From NCBI RefSeq assembly GCF_003318165.1, contig NZ_QOCB01000110.1, positions 1 to 64,000 of the forward strand: a stretch of DNA of 64,000 nt. The letters are read 5' to 3'. Position 1 is the stretch's first letter; every line of letters begins with the position of its first letter. The DNA is from Psychromonas sp. B3M02. Lineage in GTDB: Bacteria; Pseudomonadota; Gammaproteobacteria; Enterobacterales; Psychromonadaceae. Below, piece after piece: positions 55,557-64,000 of the stretch. The notes under the pieces are model-generated. The model searched no databases, was not told where the DNA came from, and was given only the letters and a program-made list of their open reading frames with translations. The position numbers and the translations under genes were made by a program.

Positions 55557-56933
55557 ATGAAAATTATTATTTTAGGTGCAGGACAAGTGGGCGCTTCTTT
55601 AGCTGAAAACTTAGTTGGCGAAAATAACGATATCACTGTGGTTGATGAAAACCATGAAGCCTTACAAGAGTTACAAGATCGTTTTGACTTACGTGTAATA
55701 CAAGGTAGTGCCTCATGCCCAACTACCTTGGGTAATGCAGGTGCCGTAGATGCAGACATGTTAATCGCGGTGACCAACAGCGATGAAATTAACATGGTTG
55801 CCTGCCAAATTGCCTTTACCCTGTTTAATGTGCCTAAAAAAATAGCGCGTATTCGTTCACAAACCGTGGTGATGCATGAACAAGAGTTATTTCATAAAGA
55901 TGCCTTCCCTATTGACCATATTATTGCTCCTGAGAAGTTAGTAAGTGATTACATTACTCAGCTAATTGAATACCCGGGTGCGCTGCAAGTAGCCAACTTT
56001 GCCAATGGTAAAGTGGGGCTAGTTGCCATTCGTGCTTATTACGGTGGTTCGCTGGTGGGTAACGCTATTTCCGCGTTAAAAGAGCATATGCCTAATATCG
56101 AAGCGCGTGTGGCTGCAATATTTAGACGTGGTAAAGCAATTCGTCCACAGGGCACAACAATTATTGAAGCCGATGATGAGGTGTTTTTTATCACGGCTAG
56201 CCCAAATATCCGTGCGATCATGGGCGAGATGCAGAAGTTAGAGCACCCTTATAAACGCATCATGATTGTTGGTGGTGGCTATATTGGTGAAAGCCTTGCT
56301 AAGCGTTTAGAAAAAGAAAACTCAGTTAAATTGATTGAGAAAAATTACCGTCGTGCTGAACATCTTTCTGAGACGCTATCTAACACCATAGTGTTCTGTG
56401 GTGACTCATCAGATCAAGACTTACTGCTAGAAGAGCATATTGATCAAACCGACCTATTTATCACCGTCACCAATGATGATGAAGCGAATATCATGTCTGC
56501 GATGTTAGCCAAGCGTTTAGGTGCGCGTAAAGCCATGGTTCTGATTCAACGTACTGCTTATGTTGATTTGATCCAAGGTAACATTCTCGATATTGCTATC
56601 TCTCCGCAACAAGCGACCTTATCTGCATTGTTAACCCATGTACGTAAAGCCGATCTAAAACACGTTTATTCATTACGTGAAGGGTTAGCAGAAGCCATTG
56701 AGATTGTTGCCCGTGGCGATAACATGACCTCTAAAGTAGTGGGTAAAGAGATTTCACAATTAAAACTACCAAAAGGAACCAGTGTTGGCGCGATAGTACG
56801 TGAAGAGCAAGTGTTAATTGCGCACGATGATACCGTGATAGAAACTGATGACCACGTTATCTTGTTCTTAGTGAATAAGAAGTACATCAACGATATCGAA
56901 AAACTATTCCAACCAAGTCCATTCTTCCTGTAA
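55557..56933 (+). CDS. trkA: Trk potassium uptake system NAD-binding regulator TrkA
   Basis: TrkA is the cytoplasmic gating subunit of the Trk K+ transporter. Two RCK repeats each start with a Rossmann motif: [18 protein letters not shown] (residue 2 on) and [18 protein letters not shown] (about residue 233 on). Each is followed by a TrkA-C domain. It has 458 residues. It is downstream of rsmB as in E. coli, and is followed 10 bases later by trkH. Confidence 0.97.
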   Translation: MKIIILGAGQVGASLAENLVGENNDITVVDENHEALQELQDRFDLRVIQGSASCPTTLGNAGAVDADMLIAVTNSDEINMVACQIAFTLFNVPKKIARIRSQTVVMHEQELFHKDAFPIDHIIAPEKLVSDYITQLIEYPGALQVANFANGKVGLVAIRAYYGGSLVGNAISALKEHMPNIEARVAAIFRRGKAIRPQGTTIIEADDEVFFITASPNIRAIMGEMQKLEHPYKRIMIVGGGYIGESLAKRLEKENSVKLIEKNYRRAEHLSETLSNTIVFCGDSSDQDLLLEEHIDQTDLFITVTNDDEANIMSAMLAKRLGARKAMVLIQRTAYVDLIQGNILDIAISPQQATLSALLTHVRKADLKHVYSLREGLAEAIEIVARGDNMTSKVVGKEISQLKLPKGTSVGAIVREEQVLIAHDDTVIETDDHVILFLVNKKYINDIEKLFQPSPFFL

Positions 56934-56943
56934 GCAATAACAG

Positions 56944-58389
56944 ATGAATTACCGTCCACTGTTCTTTATTACTGGGCTAGTGCTGTCGAAAATGGCAGTG
57001 TTTATGTACTTCCCTATGATATTGGCTTTCTATACCGGCACTTTTGGTGGAATGGAGTTTTTATTATCGATAGTGATCACTCACCTTGCTTCTATTGCTT
57101 TCTTATACTTTGGCGGAGAGAAACAACGTTCCCATTTAGGCGTTAGGGAGATGTTTCTATTAACCACTGGGGTATGGATTCTAGCCAGTTTATTTGCCGC
57201 GTTACCTTTTGTATTTATACAGCATATTAGTTATAGCGATGCTTTTTTTGAAACTATGTCTGGCATTACCACAACTGGAAGTACGGTGTTACATGGTTTA
57301 GATTCCATGCATCATAGTATTCTGCTTTGGCGTTCAATATTACAATGGCTAGGCGGTGTTGGCTTTATTGTAATGGGTGTGGCTATTTTACCTTTTTTAA
57401 ATGTGGGGGGGATGCGATTATTCCAAACAGAATCCTCTGACTGGTCCGATAAATCAGCGGCAAAAACCCGACAGGTGGCTTTAGATATTCTGTTAGTTTA
57501 TATCACACTCAGTATTGCTTGTTATATTGGTTATCGCTTTTCTGGGATGGATAATTTTGAAGCGATCAACCATGCAATGACCACTATCTCTACAGGGGGA
57601 TATTCAACCTCCGATAGCTCGATGGGGCACTTTACTGTCTTTGCACATTGGAATGCCATTATCTTTATGTTTTTAGGCGGACTCCCTTTCTTGTTAATGA
57701 TTAGAGGGTTGCATGAAAAATCACTAACACCACTTTGGCAAGATGCGCAAATTCAAGGATTCCTGAAGCTCATTTTAGTATGTACTTTGAGTTTAACTAT
57801 CTATTTAGTAAATTCTGGCCAGTTCATGTGGTTAGATGCCTTACGTCTCAGCATGTTTAATGTTGTATCGGTTATCACTACCACTGGTTTTGGTCTAGAC
57901 GACTTCTTAACTTGGGGTGATTTTAGTGTTATTGTTTTTGCTGGCTTATTATTTACTGGTGCCTGTTCAGGTTCAACATCCGGTGGTATTAAAATTTTTC
58001 GATTCCAAATAGCCTTTAGTTTGTTGCAACGCCAGCTGATGTTACTTATGCATCCACATGCGTTATTCCCTCAAAAATATAATAATCGTAAAGTCAGTGA
58101 TGAGATATTGCGTTCTTTAGTGGCGTTTATTCTCGCTTATATGGCGACTATTGCTGTGTCTACATTATTGCTGACTGCATTTGGATCTGAAGCAATGATT
58201 TCATTAACGGCTTCAATTACCGCCGTATCGAATGTTGGACCTGGTTTAGTCCCTTCCATTGGTCCATCAGGTAATTTTGCTGACTTCCCTAATGCATCAA
58301 AATGGGTATTATCAATTGGCATGTTAATGGGACGTTTAGAGATATTAACGGTGGCAGTAATGTTGACTCGACACTTTTGGCGTCGTTAA
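56944..58389 (+). CDS. trkH: Trk potassium transporter channel subunit TrkH
   Basis: TrkH is the K+-translocating membrane protein. The four pore-loop filters are visible in order: GITTTGSTVL, TISTGGYSTS, VITTTGFGLDD and AVSNVGPGLVP. It has 481 residues with about ten transmembrane segments. Its proximity to trkA gives a two-gene Trk system; E. coli keeps trkH elsewhere. Confidence 0.96.
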   Translation: MNYRPLFFITGLVLSKMAVFMYFPMILAFYTGTFGGMEFLLSIVITHLASIAFLYFGGEKQRSHLGVREMFLLTTGVWILASLFAALPFVFIQHISYSDAFFETMSGITTTGSTVLHGLDSMHHSILLWRSILQWLGGVGFIVMGVAILPFLNVGGMRLFQTESSDWSDKSAAKTRQVALDILLVYITLSIACYIGYRFSGMDNFEAINHAMTTISTGGYSTSDSSMGHFTVFAHWNAIIFMFLGGLPFLLMIRGLHEKSLTPLWQDAQIQGFLKLILVCTLSLTIYLVNSGQFMWLDALRLSMFNVVSVITTTGFGLDDFLTWGDFSVIVFAGLLFTGACSGSTSGGIKIFRFQIAFSLLQRQLMLLMHPHALFPQKYNNRKVSDEILRSLVAFILAYMATIAVSTLLLTAFGSEAMISLTASITAVSNVGPGLVPSIGPSGNFADFPNASKWVLSIGMLMGRLEILTVAVMLTRHFWRR

Positions 58390-58437
58390 GTCACTACTTA
58401 ATACTTCGAAGTTAAGCGCTCGCTGCAAAGGTAAATC

Positions 58438-59325
58438 ATGATCAATCAAAAACATTTAAATACATTTATAACATTAGCAGAAACTGGACACTTCACCCAA
58501 ACCGCAGAGCGTTTATTTATGACGCAACCTGGGGTGACGCAGCATATAAAAAAGCTAGAAAAGCACTTTAATACCTTGTTATTAGAGCGTTATGGTAAGC
58601 AATTTGAATTAACTTTAGCGGGTGAAAAACTCTATCAAACTGCATTAACCATGCGTGATTTAGAAACACAGTTAAATGAACAAATTAACCATGATGAAAT
58701 GACTAAGGGAATATGTTCAATTGCTTGCTCAGGTGCATTAGCGAACCTGTTATACCCTCACTTTGTACAACAACAGACGGTTCATCCAGAGTTAAGTGTA
58801 TTCGTTGAAGCTGCCCCGAATAAGAATATTATTGCTGATTTACTGAGTAACAAAGTTGACCTAGGTATCGTCACTATTGAAAGTTCTCATGAACAACTTA
58901 AGCAAACCTTAGTAGGAGTTGAAGAGTTACAGCTTGTATTGCCAGCCAGTATAAAATTTGATGGCGTATGCCGCTTTGAGGATTTGAATGAAATTGGCTT
59001 TATCAATCATCCAGACGGATTACATTTTGCTGAAAAGGTATTGTCAGTCAACTTTAAAGCGGACTATAAAGGGCCAAATAGCTTAACAATTAAAGGCTAT
59101 GTTAATCAGCTACAACAGATTCTGTTACCGGTAGCGAAAGGGGTTGGTTATACGGTGTTGGCAAAAAGTACCGTGGAGCAATTTCAACAACCAGCCTTAT
59201 TACAGGTCTTACCATTAGAGCATGTTATTCAAGATTCATTGTATTTAACGCAGAAACGTTATCGTCAGATACCTGCGCGTTATCAATGGTTTGAAGATAC
59301 GATCAAAACCCTATTAAGTGAGTGA
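58438..59325 (+). CDS. LysR family transcriptional regulator
   Basis: The N-terminal winged helix-turn-helix is clear (HLNTFITLAETGHFTQTAERLFMTQPGVTQHIKKLE, read in parts), followed by a LysR substrate-binding domain from about residue 90. It has 295 residues. Its last 12 bases overlap the end of the convergent rmuC gene. The inducer and target are not evident from the neighbours. Confidence 0.9.
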   Translation: MINQKHLNTFITLAETGHFTQTAERLFMTQPGVTQHIKKLEKHFNTLLLERYGKQFELTLAGEKLYQTALTMRDLETQLNEQINHDEMTKGICSIACSGALANLLYPHFVQQQTVHPELSVFVEAAPNKNIIADLLSNKVDLGIVTIESSHEQLKQTLVGVEELQLVLPASIKFDGVCRFEDLNEIGFINHPDGLHFAEKVLSVNFKADYKGPNSLTIKGYVNQLQQILLPVAKGVGYTVLAKSTVEQFQQPALLQVLPLEHVIQDSLYLTQKRYRQIPARYQWFEDTIKTLLSE

Positions 59326-60693
59326 GTTATTGTTGTTATTAGCGTGGTCACTTATCTGATTATTTTCTGCTGTTAACTTATCTGCAATAGGGCGCTTAAT
59401 AGGAACACCAAGCCCTTTTAATTGCTCTGCTTGTTGAATCACATTCCCACGTCCATCACTAAGCTGTTTTAACGCACTTTGGTAAGTTTTCTGGGCTTTA
59501 TCAAGCTGTGAACCAACTTCTAAAAAGTTATCGCTGAATAGGCGTAATTTGTCGTATAGTTTACTGGCTTGTTGTGCGATCAATTGACCATTCTTCTCTT
59601 GCCGCTCAAAGCGCCATAGATTTTCGATAGTGCGTAGGGCAATCATCAAGTTACTTGGACTAGCCAATAGAATGTTATTATCCAGTGCTAATTGTACTAA
59701 GCTAGGGTCGTGCTCTAAAGCCACAATAAAAGCAGGTTCAACGGCCACAAACAGCAATACGTAATCCAAAGTATTTGCGCCAATTAAGTCTTGATAATCT
59801 TTTTTACCTAAGCCTTTAATATGTTGTCTTATCGATAGGCAGTGCGCATCTATCGCTTGTTTCTGCTCACCGACATCTTGGCTATTAAAGTAACGTTCAT
59901 AAGCTACTAATGACACTTTTGAATCGATAATGATATTGCGGTTTTGTGGTAAGTTAACAATCACATCGGGTAAAAAGCGTTGCCCTTTATTGTCTTTTAA
60001 ATTGACCTGAGTTTGGTATTCATGCCCTTCGCGTAACCCTGAGCTCTCTAAAATGCGCTGTAAAACCACTTCACCCCAATTGCCTTGCTGTTTGTTATCA
60101 CCTTTTAAAGCATTGGTGAGATTTTGTGTTTCTTGGTGCATTAAGCTATTTAAATTAGCAAGCTGATCAATTTCTCGCTTTAAGTTGTAGCGCTCTTTAC
60201 TCTCGTTAATATAACAATCGCTAACTTGTTTTTTAAAGCCTTCTAACTGAGTGCTTAATGGATCAAGTAGTTGTTTAATTGATTGTTCATTTAATTGCTT
60301 AAATTGCGATGATTTATCATTAAAAATACGTTGTGATAATACTTCAAACTGCTGACTTAATTTGGCTTCTGTTGCTTGTTGATCGCGCAGACGTTGCTCA
60401 CCAGCTTGTAAACGAATATCTGACTCTCTGACACGGGTTGTTAGCTTATTCGCCTGCATTTGTAAGCTTTCATTGTGTAATGATAAATCGCGCGCTTTAT
60501 CTTCCAATATTTGGTTTTGCTGCTCTTGCTGCGCTAAATGCTGTTCGGTGAGCTTTAAGGTGAGGTGTTGTTCTGCCAGCTGGCTTTTAACATTCGATAA
60601 TCTGTTAAATACTAGTACCAGTAGTACAATAAAGAAAATGCTTACAATTGCTAATAGAGTAAAGATATTGTCGGAAAATAGCTCCACAGACAT
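59314..60693 (-). CDS. rmuC: DNA recombination protein RmuC
   Basis: RmuC limits certain DNA inversions and is predicted to be a membrane-anchored nuclease-like protein. An N-terminal helix (LLAIVSIFFIVLLVLVFN) precedes a long coiled coil (about residues 30-130), then the RmuC domain with LPDVIVNLPQNRNIIIDSKVSLVAYERYF and LLFVAVEPAFIVAL. It has 459 residues. Confidence 0.93.
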   Translation of the reverse strand: MSVELFSDNIFTLLAIVSIFFIVLLVLVFNRLSNVKSQLAEQHLTLKLTEQHLAQQEQQNQILEDKARDLSLHNESLQMQANKLTTRVRESDIRLQAGEQRLRDQQATEAKLSQQFEVLSQRIFNDKSSQFKQLNEQSIKQLLDPLSTQLEGFKKQVSDCYINESKERYNLKREIDQLANLNSLMHQETQNLTNALKGDNKQQGNWGEVVLQRILESSGLREGHEYQTQVNLKDNKGQRFLPDVIVNLPQNRNIIIDSKVSLVAYERYFNSQDVGEQKQAIDAHCLSIRQHIKGLGKKDYQDLIGANTLDYVLLFVAVEPAFIVALEHDPSLVQLALDNNILLASPSNLMIALRTIENLWRFERQEKNGQLIAQQASKLYDKLRLFSDNFLEVGSQLDKAQKTYQSALKQLSDGRGNVIQQAEQLKGLGVPIKRPIADKLTAENNQISDHANNNNNSLT

Positions 60694-60694
60694 A

Positions 60695-60946
60695 CTAATA
60701 TTCCATTTTTTTCAATGCACTAATTACGTGAGGATTAAGCCTATTCCAACACAGTAAAAAAGTGAGATAAATACCAATAATGCCCCACTTATGTAAATTC
60801 TTACCTTGGTCTAAATCAGAAAAAACAAAGGGACCGAAGTAGCTGTCTACCACTTCAACATAAATAACCATAATAATAGGCAAGATCAATACCGTTAATA
60901 ACTTCCAAACTAAAGATAAGGCTTTGGTGAGTGGATGATTGAGCAT
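60695..60946 (-). CDS. Small membrane protein of unknown function
   Basis: The 83 residues start MLNHPLTKALSLVWKLLTV. Two hydrophobic helices (about residues 12-32 and 56-75) flank a polar loop (SYFGPFVFSDLDQGKN). A GGAA ribosome-binding site lies 8 bases before the ATG at 60946. It ends 1 base before the rmuC start, so the two are probably co-translated. I do not recognise a family. Confidence 0.65.
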   Translation of the reverse strand: MLNHPLTKALSLVWKLLTVLILPIIMVIYVEVVDSYFGPFVFSDLDQGKNLHKWGIIGIYLTFLLCWNRLNPHVISALKKMEY

Positions 60947-61223
60947 GATATTTCCAACTAAGAACAACTGACCTGTAACTTTAAACAGTAAACTTAGAGA
61001 AGGGAATAGCTAGGCTGAAAAATAGCGATATTGGTAAAAGTCCAAAGTAGATGATGTAATTAACAATTTTACTGCTATTTGCAGGTTTTAAGTGTTTTTG
61101 CGCATAAAATGCTGCCGTTAATCTTTAGTGTTGCATGTTTTAGCAGTTTTTATGATGATCTTTTATAATAAATGCTCTAAAGTATGTTTAAATTAATTTC
61201 TAACTAACTATCTGGGGAAATGT

Positions 61224-63056
61224 ATGTGCGGTATCGTTGGTGCAATTGCGCAAAGAGAAGTATCTGAAATCCTAATCGAAGGTCTAAAAAAATTAGAATA
61301 TCGTGGTTACGATTCTGCCGGCGTTGCTGTTGTTGATAGCGAAGGCAAATTAACTCGTGTACGTCGTTTAGGTAAAGTGAAAGAGCTAGCCGATGCCGTT
61401 GATGAAATGCATACAATGGGTGGTACTGGTATTGCACATACTCGTTGGGCTACACACGGTGAACCATCAGAAGCGAATGCACACCCACATGTTTCTGCCA
61501 ACATCTCTATCGTACATAACGGTATTATTGAAAATCACGAACCATTACGTGCACTATTGCAAGAACGTGGTTACATCTTCAATTCACAAACCGATACAGA
61601 GGTCATTGCACACTTAGTTGAATGGGAATTAAGAAGTTCTGCATCATTACGTGAAGCTGTGCAAAAAACCGTATTACAGCTTGAAGGTGCTTACGGCATG
61701 GTTGCGCTTGATAGCCATGACCCATCTCGTTTAGTCGTTGCTCGTTCAGGTAGCCCATTAGTTATTGGTCACGGCATTGGTGAAAACTTCCTAGCCTCTG
61801 ATCAGTTAGCGTTATTAAACGTAACACGTCGTTTCACTTACCTTGAAGAAGGTGATGTCGCTGAAATTACACGTCGAGAAGTGGCTATTTTTGATAAAAC
61901 AGGTAATGCCATTGAACGTGAAATGGTTGAATCAAATGTTGAACAAGATGCGGGTAGCAAAGGTAAATACCGTCATTTCATGCAAAAAGAGATTTTTGAA
62001 CAGCCAAGCGCACTAATCAGTGCTTTAGAAGGCCGTATTAATGACGATAGTATTGTTGTTGAAAGCATTGGCAATGGCGCAAAAGAAATCCTAGCGAAAG
62101 TACAACATGTGCAAATCATCGCCTGTGGTACTTCATACAATTCAGGTATGGCGGCTCGTTACTGGTTTGAGTCATTAGCTGGTGTCAGTTGTGATGTTGA
62201 AATCGCTTCTGAGTTCCGTTACCGCGACTTTGTAGTACGTCCAAACAGCTTATTATTAACCCTTTCTCAATCAGGTGAAACCGCTGATACGTTAGCAGCT
62301 TTACGTTTAGCGAAAGAAAAAGGTTACATGTCAGCAATGTCTATTTGTAACGTATCAGGTTCTTCATTGGTACGTGAGTCTGACCTTGCATTCATGACCC
62401 GTGCTGGCACAGAGATTGGCGTAGCATCAACCAAAGCCTTTACTACACAACTTGCTGCAATGTTGATTCTAGTTACTGCGATCGGTAAAGAGCAGGGCAC
62501 AATCAAACCAGAGAAAGAAGCTGAAATTGTTAAATCACTTCACTCATTACCAGCACAAATAGAAAAAGCCCTAGAGTTTGATAAAAAAATTGAAGCACTA
62601 GCAGCAGATTTTGCTGATAAACATCACACACTCTTCCTAGGTCGCGGTGAATACTACCCAATTGCAATGGAGGCCGCGCTTAAAGTAAAAGAGATCTCTT
62701 ACATCCACGCAGAAGCCTATGCAGCAGGTGAATTAAAACATGGCCCGTTAGCGTTAGTAGATGCGGATATGCCAGTTGTTGTGGTAGCACCGAATAACGA
62801 CTTATTAGAGAAACTAAAATCAAACGTAGAAGAAGTGCGAGCGCGTGGTGGTTTACTGTATGTATTTGCTGATGAGAATTCAGGTTTTGAACCTTGCGAT
62901 GGAATGAAAATCATCTCATTACCGCATGTAGACCCAATTATTGCACCGATTTTCCATACCGTGCCAATGCAATTATTGTCATACCACATTGCCCTAATCA
63001 AAGGTACTGACGTAGACCAACCACGCAACTTGGCTAAGGCTGTTACGGTTGAATAA
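61224..63056 (+). CDS. glmS: Glutamine--fructose-6-phosphate aminotransferase (isomerizing)
   Basis: GlmS makes glucosamine-6-phosphate, the entry to peptidoglycan and LPS precursors. The N-terminal glutaminase starts with the catalytic Cys ([20 protein letters not shown]; the initiator Met is removed). Two SIS sugar-isomerase domains follow ([38 protein letters not shown]), and the end is [13 protein letters not shown]. It has 610 residues. It stands alone, without glmU. Confidence 0.97.
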   Translation: MCGIVGAIAQREVSEILIEGLKKLEYRGYDSAGVAVVDSEGKLTRVRRLGKVKELADAVDEMHTMGGTGIAHTRWATHGEPSEANAHPHVSANISIVHNGIIENHEPLRALLQERGYIFNSQTDTEVIAHLVEWELRSSASLREAVQKTVLQLEGAYGMVALDSHDPSRLVVARSGSPLVIGHGIGENFLASDQLALLNVTRRFTYLEEGDVAEITRREVAIFDKTGNAIEREMVESNVEQDAGSKGKYRHFMQKEIFEQPSALISALEGRINDDSIVVESIGNGAKEILAKVQHVQIIACGTSYNSGMAARYWFESLAGVSCDVEIASEFRYRDFVVRPNSLLLTLSQSGETADTLAALRLAKEKGYMSAMSICNVSGSSLVRESDLAFMTRAGTEIGVASTKAFTTQLAAMLILVTAIGKEQGTIKPEKEAEIVKSLHSLPAQIEKALEFDKKIEALAADFADKHHTLFLGRGEYYPIAMEAALKVKEISYIHAEAYAAGELKHGPLALVDADMPVVVVAPNNDLLEKLKSNVEEVRARGGLLYVFADENSGFEPCDGMKIISLPHVDPIIAPIFHTVPMQLLSYHIALIKGTDVDQPRNLAKAVTVE

Positions 63057-63089
63057 TACTTAAAGGGTAAACCTTTATTAAGATGCATT

Positions 63090-63118
63090 AAAAAAACCGA
63101 CGAAAGTCGGTTTTTTTG
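63090..63118. terminator. Terminator between glmS and purA-like gene
   Basis: AAAAAACCGAC-GAAA-GTCGGTTTTTTT is a GNRA-looped hairpin with T-runs in both directions. Confidence 0.9.
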
Positions 63119-63161
63119 TTTTTAAGTTGTTTCAAGTAGAAATGGGAACGATAATCCGCGC

Positions 63162-64000
63162 TTATCGAATAATCATCTGCTCGCGTTCAGGGCCAACGGA
63201 TACCATACTCACTGGCACACCCATCAGTTCTTCAATGCGTGTTACGTAGTTTTGTGCTGCGATTGGTAGGCTATCAAAGGTACGACAACCGCTGATATCT
63301 TCATTCCAGCTTTGCATTTGTTCATAAACGGGGGTTAATGATGCTGTTTGTGGCCAAATTGGGTTTTCTGGATGTTGTCCTTCATAAGCGACACAGATTT
63401 TTAAATCCGTCATGCCTGATAAACAGTCGATTTTTGTTAATGCAATTTCTGTTGCTGCTTGTAACTCAACGCCATTACGGGTAGCAACCGCATCAAAAAA
63501 ACCCATATCACGAGGGCGACCTGTTACTGCACCATATTCATTGGCACTTTCACGGAAGTTATCTTGATGCTCCATTGCTGTTACTAGTGTGCCGGTACCT
63601 ACTGATGAGCTAAATGATTTGGCTACTGCAACAACACGCTCAGGGTATAGCGCTGGTAAACCACTGCCGATACCTGCATAAGCAGCGGTTACATTCGATG
63701 ATGTTGTCCATGGGTATTCGCCGTAGACTAAGTCTCTGCCTGCACCTAGTTGTGCTTCAAATACTAGATTCGCTTTCTCTTTTTGTAACGCTTTTAGTGG
63801 TTCTGTTACGTTACAAATAAATTGACGCCAAGGTGCGGTGACTTCTAATAACCAGTTTGTCATCTCTTCTGCTGTTTGGTTAAATTCGCAGTCAGGGTAA
63901 AGCGCTTTTAATTGAGGTAATTTCCAATCTAGTAGGAATTGAATGCGTTGTTGTAATACTTCAGGTTGTTTTAACCAGCCAACGAGAATCCCTTTTTTCA
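63162..64000 (-). CDS. Divergent adenylosuccinate synthetase, partial (5' end beyond window)
   Basis: The frame runs off the right edge of the window; 279 codons plus the stop are present. PurA joins IMP and aspartate to give adenylosuccinate. The C-terminal half shows the family layout: VYGEYPWTTSSNVTAAYAGIGSG, YGAVTGRPRDMGFFDAVATRNG, LTKIDCLSGMTDLKICVAYEG and IEELMGVPVSMVSVGPEREQMI (read in parts). It differs from ordinary PurA at normally constant places: AQLGAGRDLVYGEYPWTTSSN where E. coli has an EGAQG...D...GTFPFVTSSN block, and GRPRDMGFFDA where E. coli has GRRRRCGWFDA. It is therefore either a second purA paralogue or a relative with another substrate. Confidence 0.72.
   Translation of the reverse strand, partial: KKGILVGWLKQPEVLQQRIQFLLDWKLPQLKALYPDCEFNQTAEEMTNWLLEVTAPWRQFICNVTEPLKALQKEKANLVFEAQLGAGRDLVYGEYPWTTSSNVTAAYAGIGSGLPALYPERVVAVAKSFSSSVGTGTLVTAMEHQDNFRESANEYGAVTGRPRDMGFFDAVATRNGVELQAATEIALTKIDCLSGMTDLKICVAYEGQHPENPIWPQTASLTPVYEQMQSWNEDISGCRTFDSLPIAAQNYVTRIEELMGVPVSMVSVGPEREQMIIR

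Overview
The window is an origin-proximal segment of a gammaproteobacterial chromosome. Gene content, order and protein sequence (mnmG-rsmG-parA-parB-atpIBEFHAGDC; gyrB-recF-dnaN-dnaA divergent from rpmH-rnpA-yidD-yidC-mnmE; smg-dprA-def-fmt-rsmB-trkA) and the AT-rich composition point to a marine, probably cold-adapted Alteromonadales/Vibrionales-type organism. Psychromonas is my best guess; the genus is inference. No tRNA, rRNA, CRISPR array, prophage or insertion sequence is visible.

Layout. 1-149 looks like the mnmG-proximal edge of oriC (AT-rich, 13-mer-like repeats with GATC). 150-4397 carries mnmG, rsmG and the chromosome-partition pair parA-parB. 4617-11543 is the complete F1Fo ATP synthase operon. 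11544-12801 is a small accessory patch: a possible short inverted-repeat element, an unlisted 52-residue YhfL-like lipoprotein, and a DUF2161 PD-(D/E)XK-like protein. 13043-16029 is glyQS. 16030-17724 holds avtA bracketed by three parS sites; a fourth parS lies inside the 3' end of recF. A chemotaxis receptor follows, then gyrB-recF-dnaN-dnaA on the minus strand, and rpmH-rnpA-yidD-yidC-mnmE on the plus strand. 30535-31449 is a porin. 31818-32202 is a CsrB-type regulatory RNA with 22 GGA motifs, eight of them in clear hairpin loops, and a strong terminator. 32257-39612 holds yfcH, pabA, argD, glpX, coaA with an upstream uridine-kinase-like gene, dsbA and srkA. 40359-43902 is a Fur-boxed sitABCD-like Mn/Fe ABC importer. 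43931-51519 holds small conserved genes (DUF4250, yihD, DUF1488), aroE, a methyltransferase, purEK, tsaC, yrdD, smg and dprA. 51541-58389 is lysM, def, fmt, rsmB, trkA and trkH. The right end has a LysR regulator, rmuC, glmS and a truncated, divergent purA-like gene.

How the parts work together. ParA/ParB and four parS sites form the origin-segregation system, close to the presumed oriC and the replication-initiation genes. The rpmH block supplies ribosomal protein L34, the RNase P protein and the membrane insertase. The def-fmt-rsmB and tsaC-smg-dprA genes are translation and DNA-processing housekeeping. The CsrB RNA would antagonise a CsrA protein encoded elsewhere.

Most of the window is ordinary housekeeping sequence. 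The items most worth a second look are the CsrB-type RNA and its UvrY/GacA half-site, the dprA gene that appears to lack any ATG/GTG/TTG start, the parS set including one inside recF, the partial oriC with a reoriented dnaA block, a uridine-kinase-like protein with an altered Walker A motif next to coaA, and the divergent purA.
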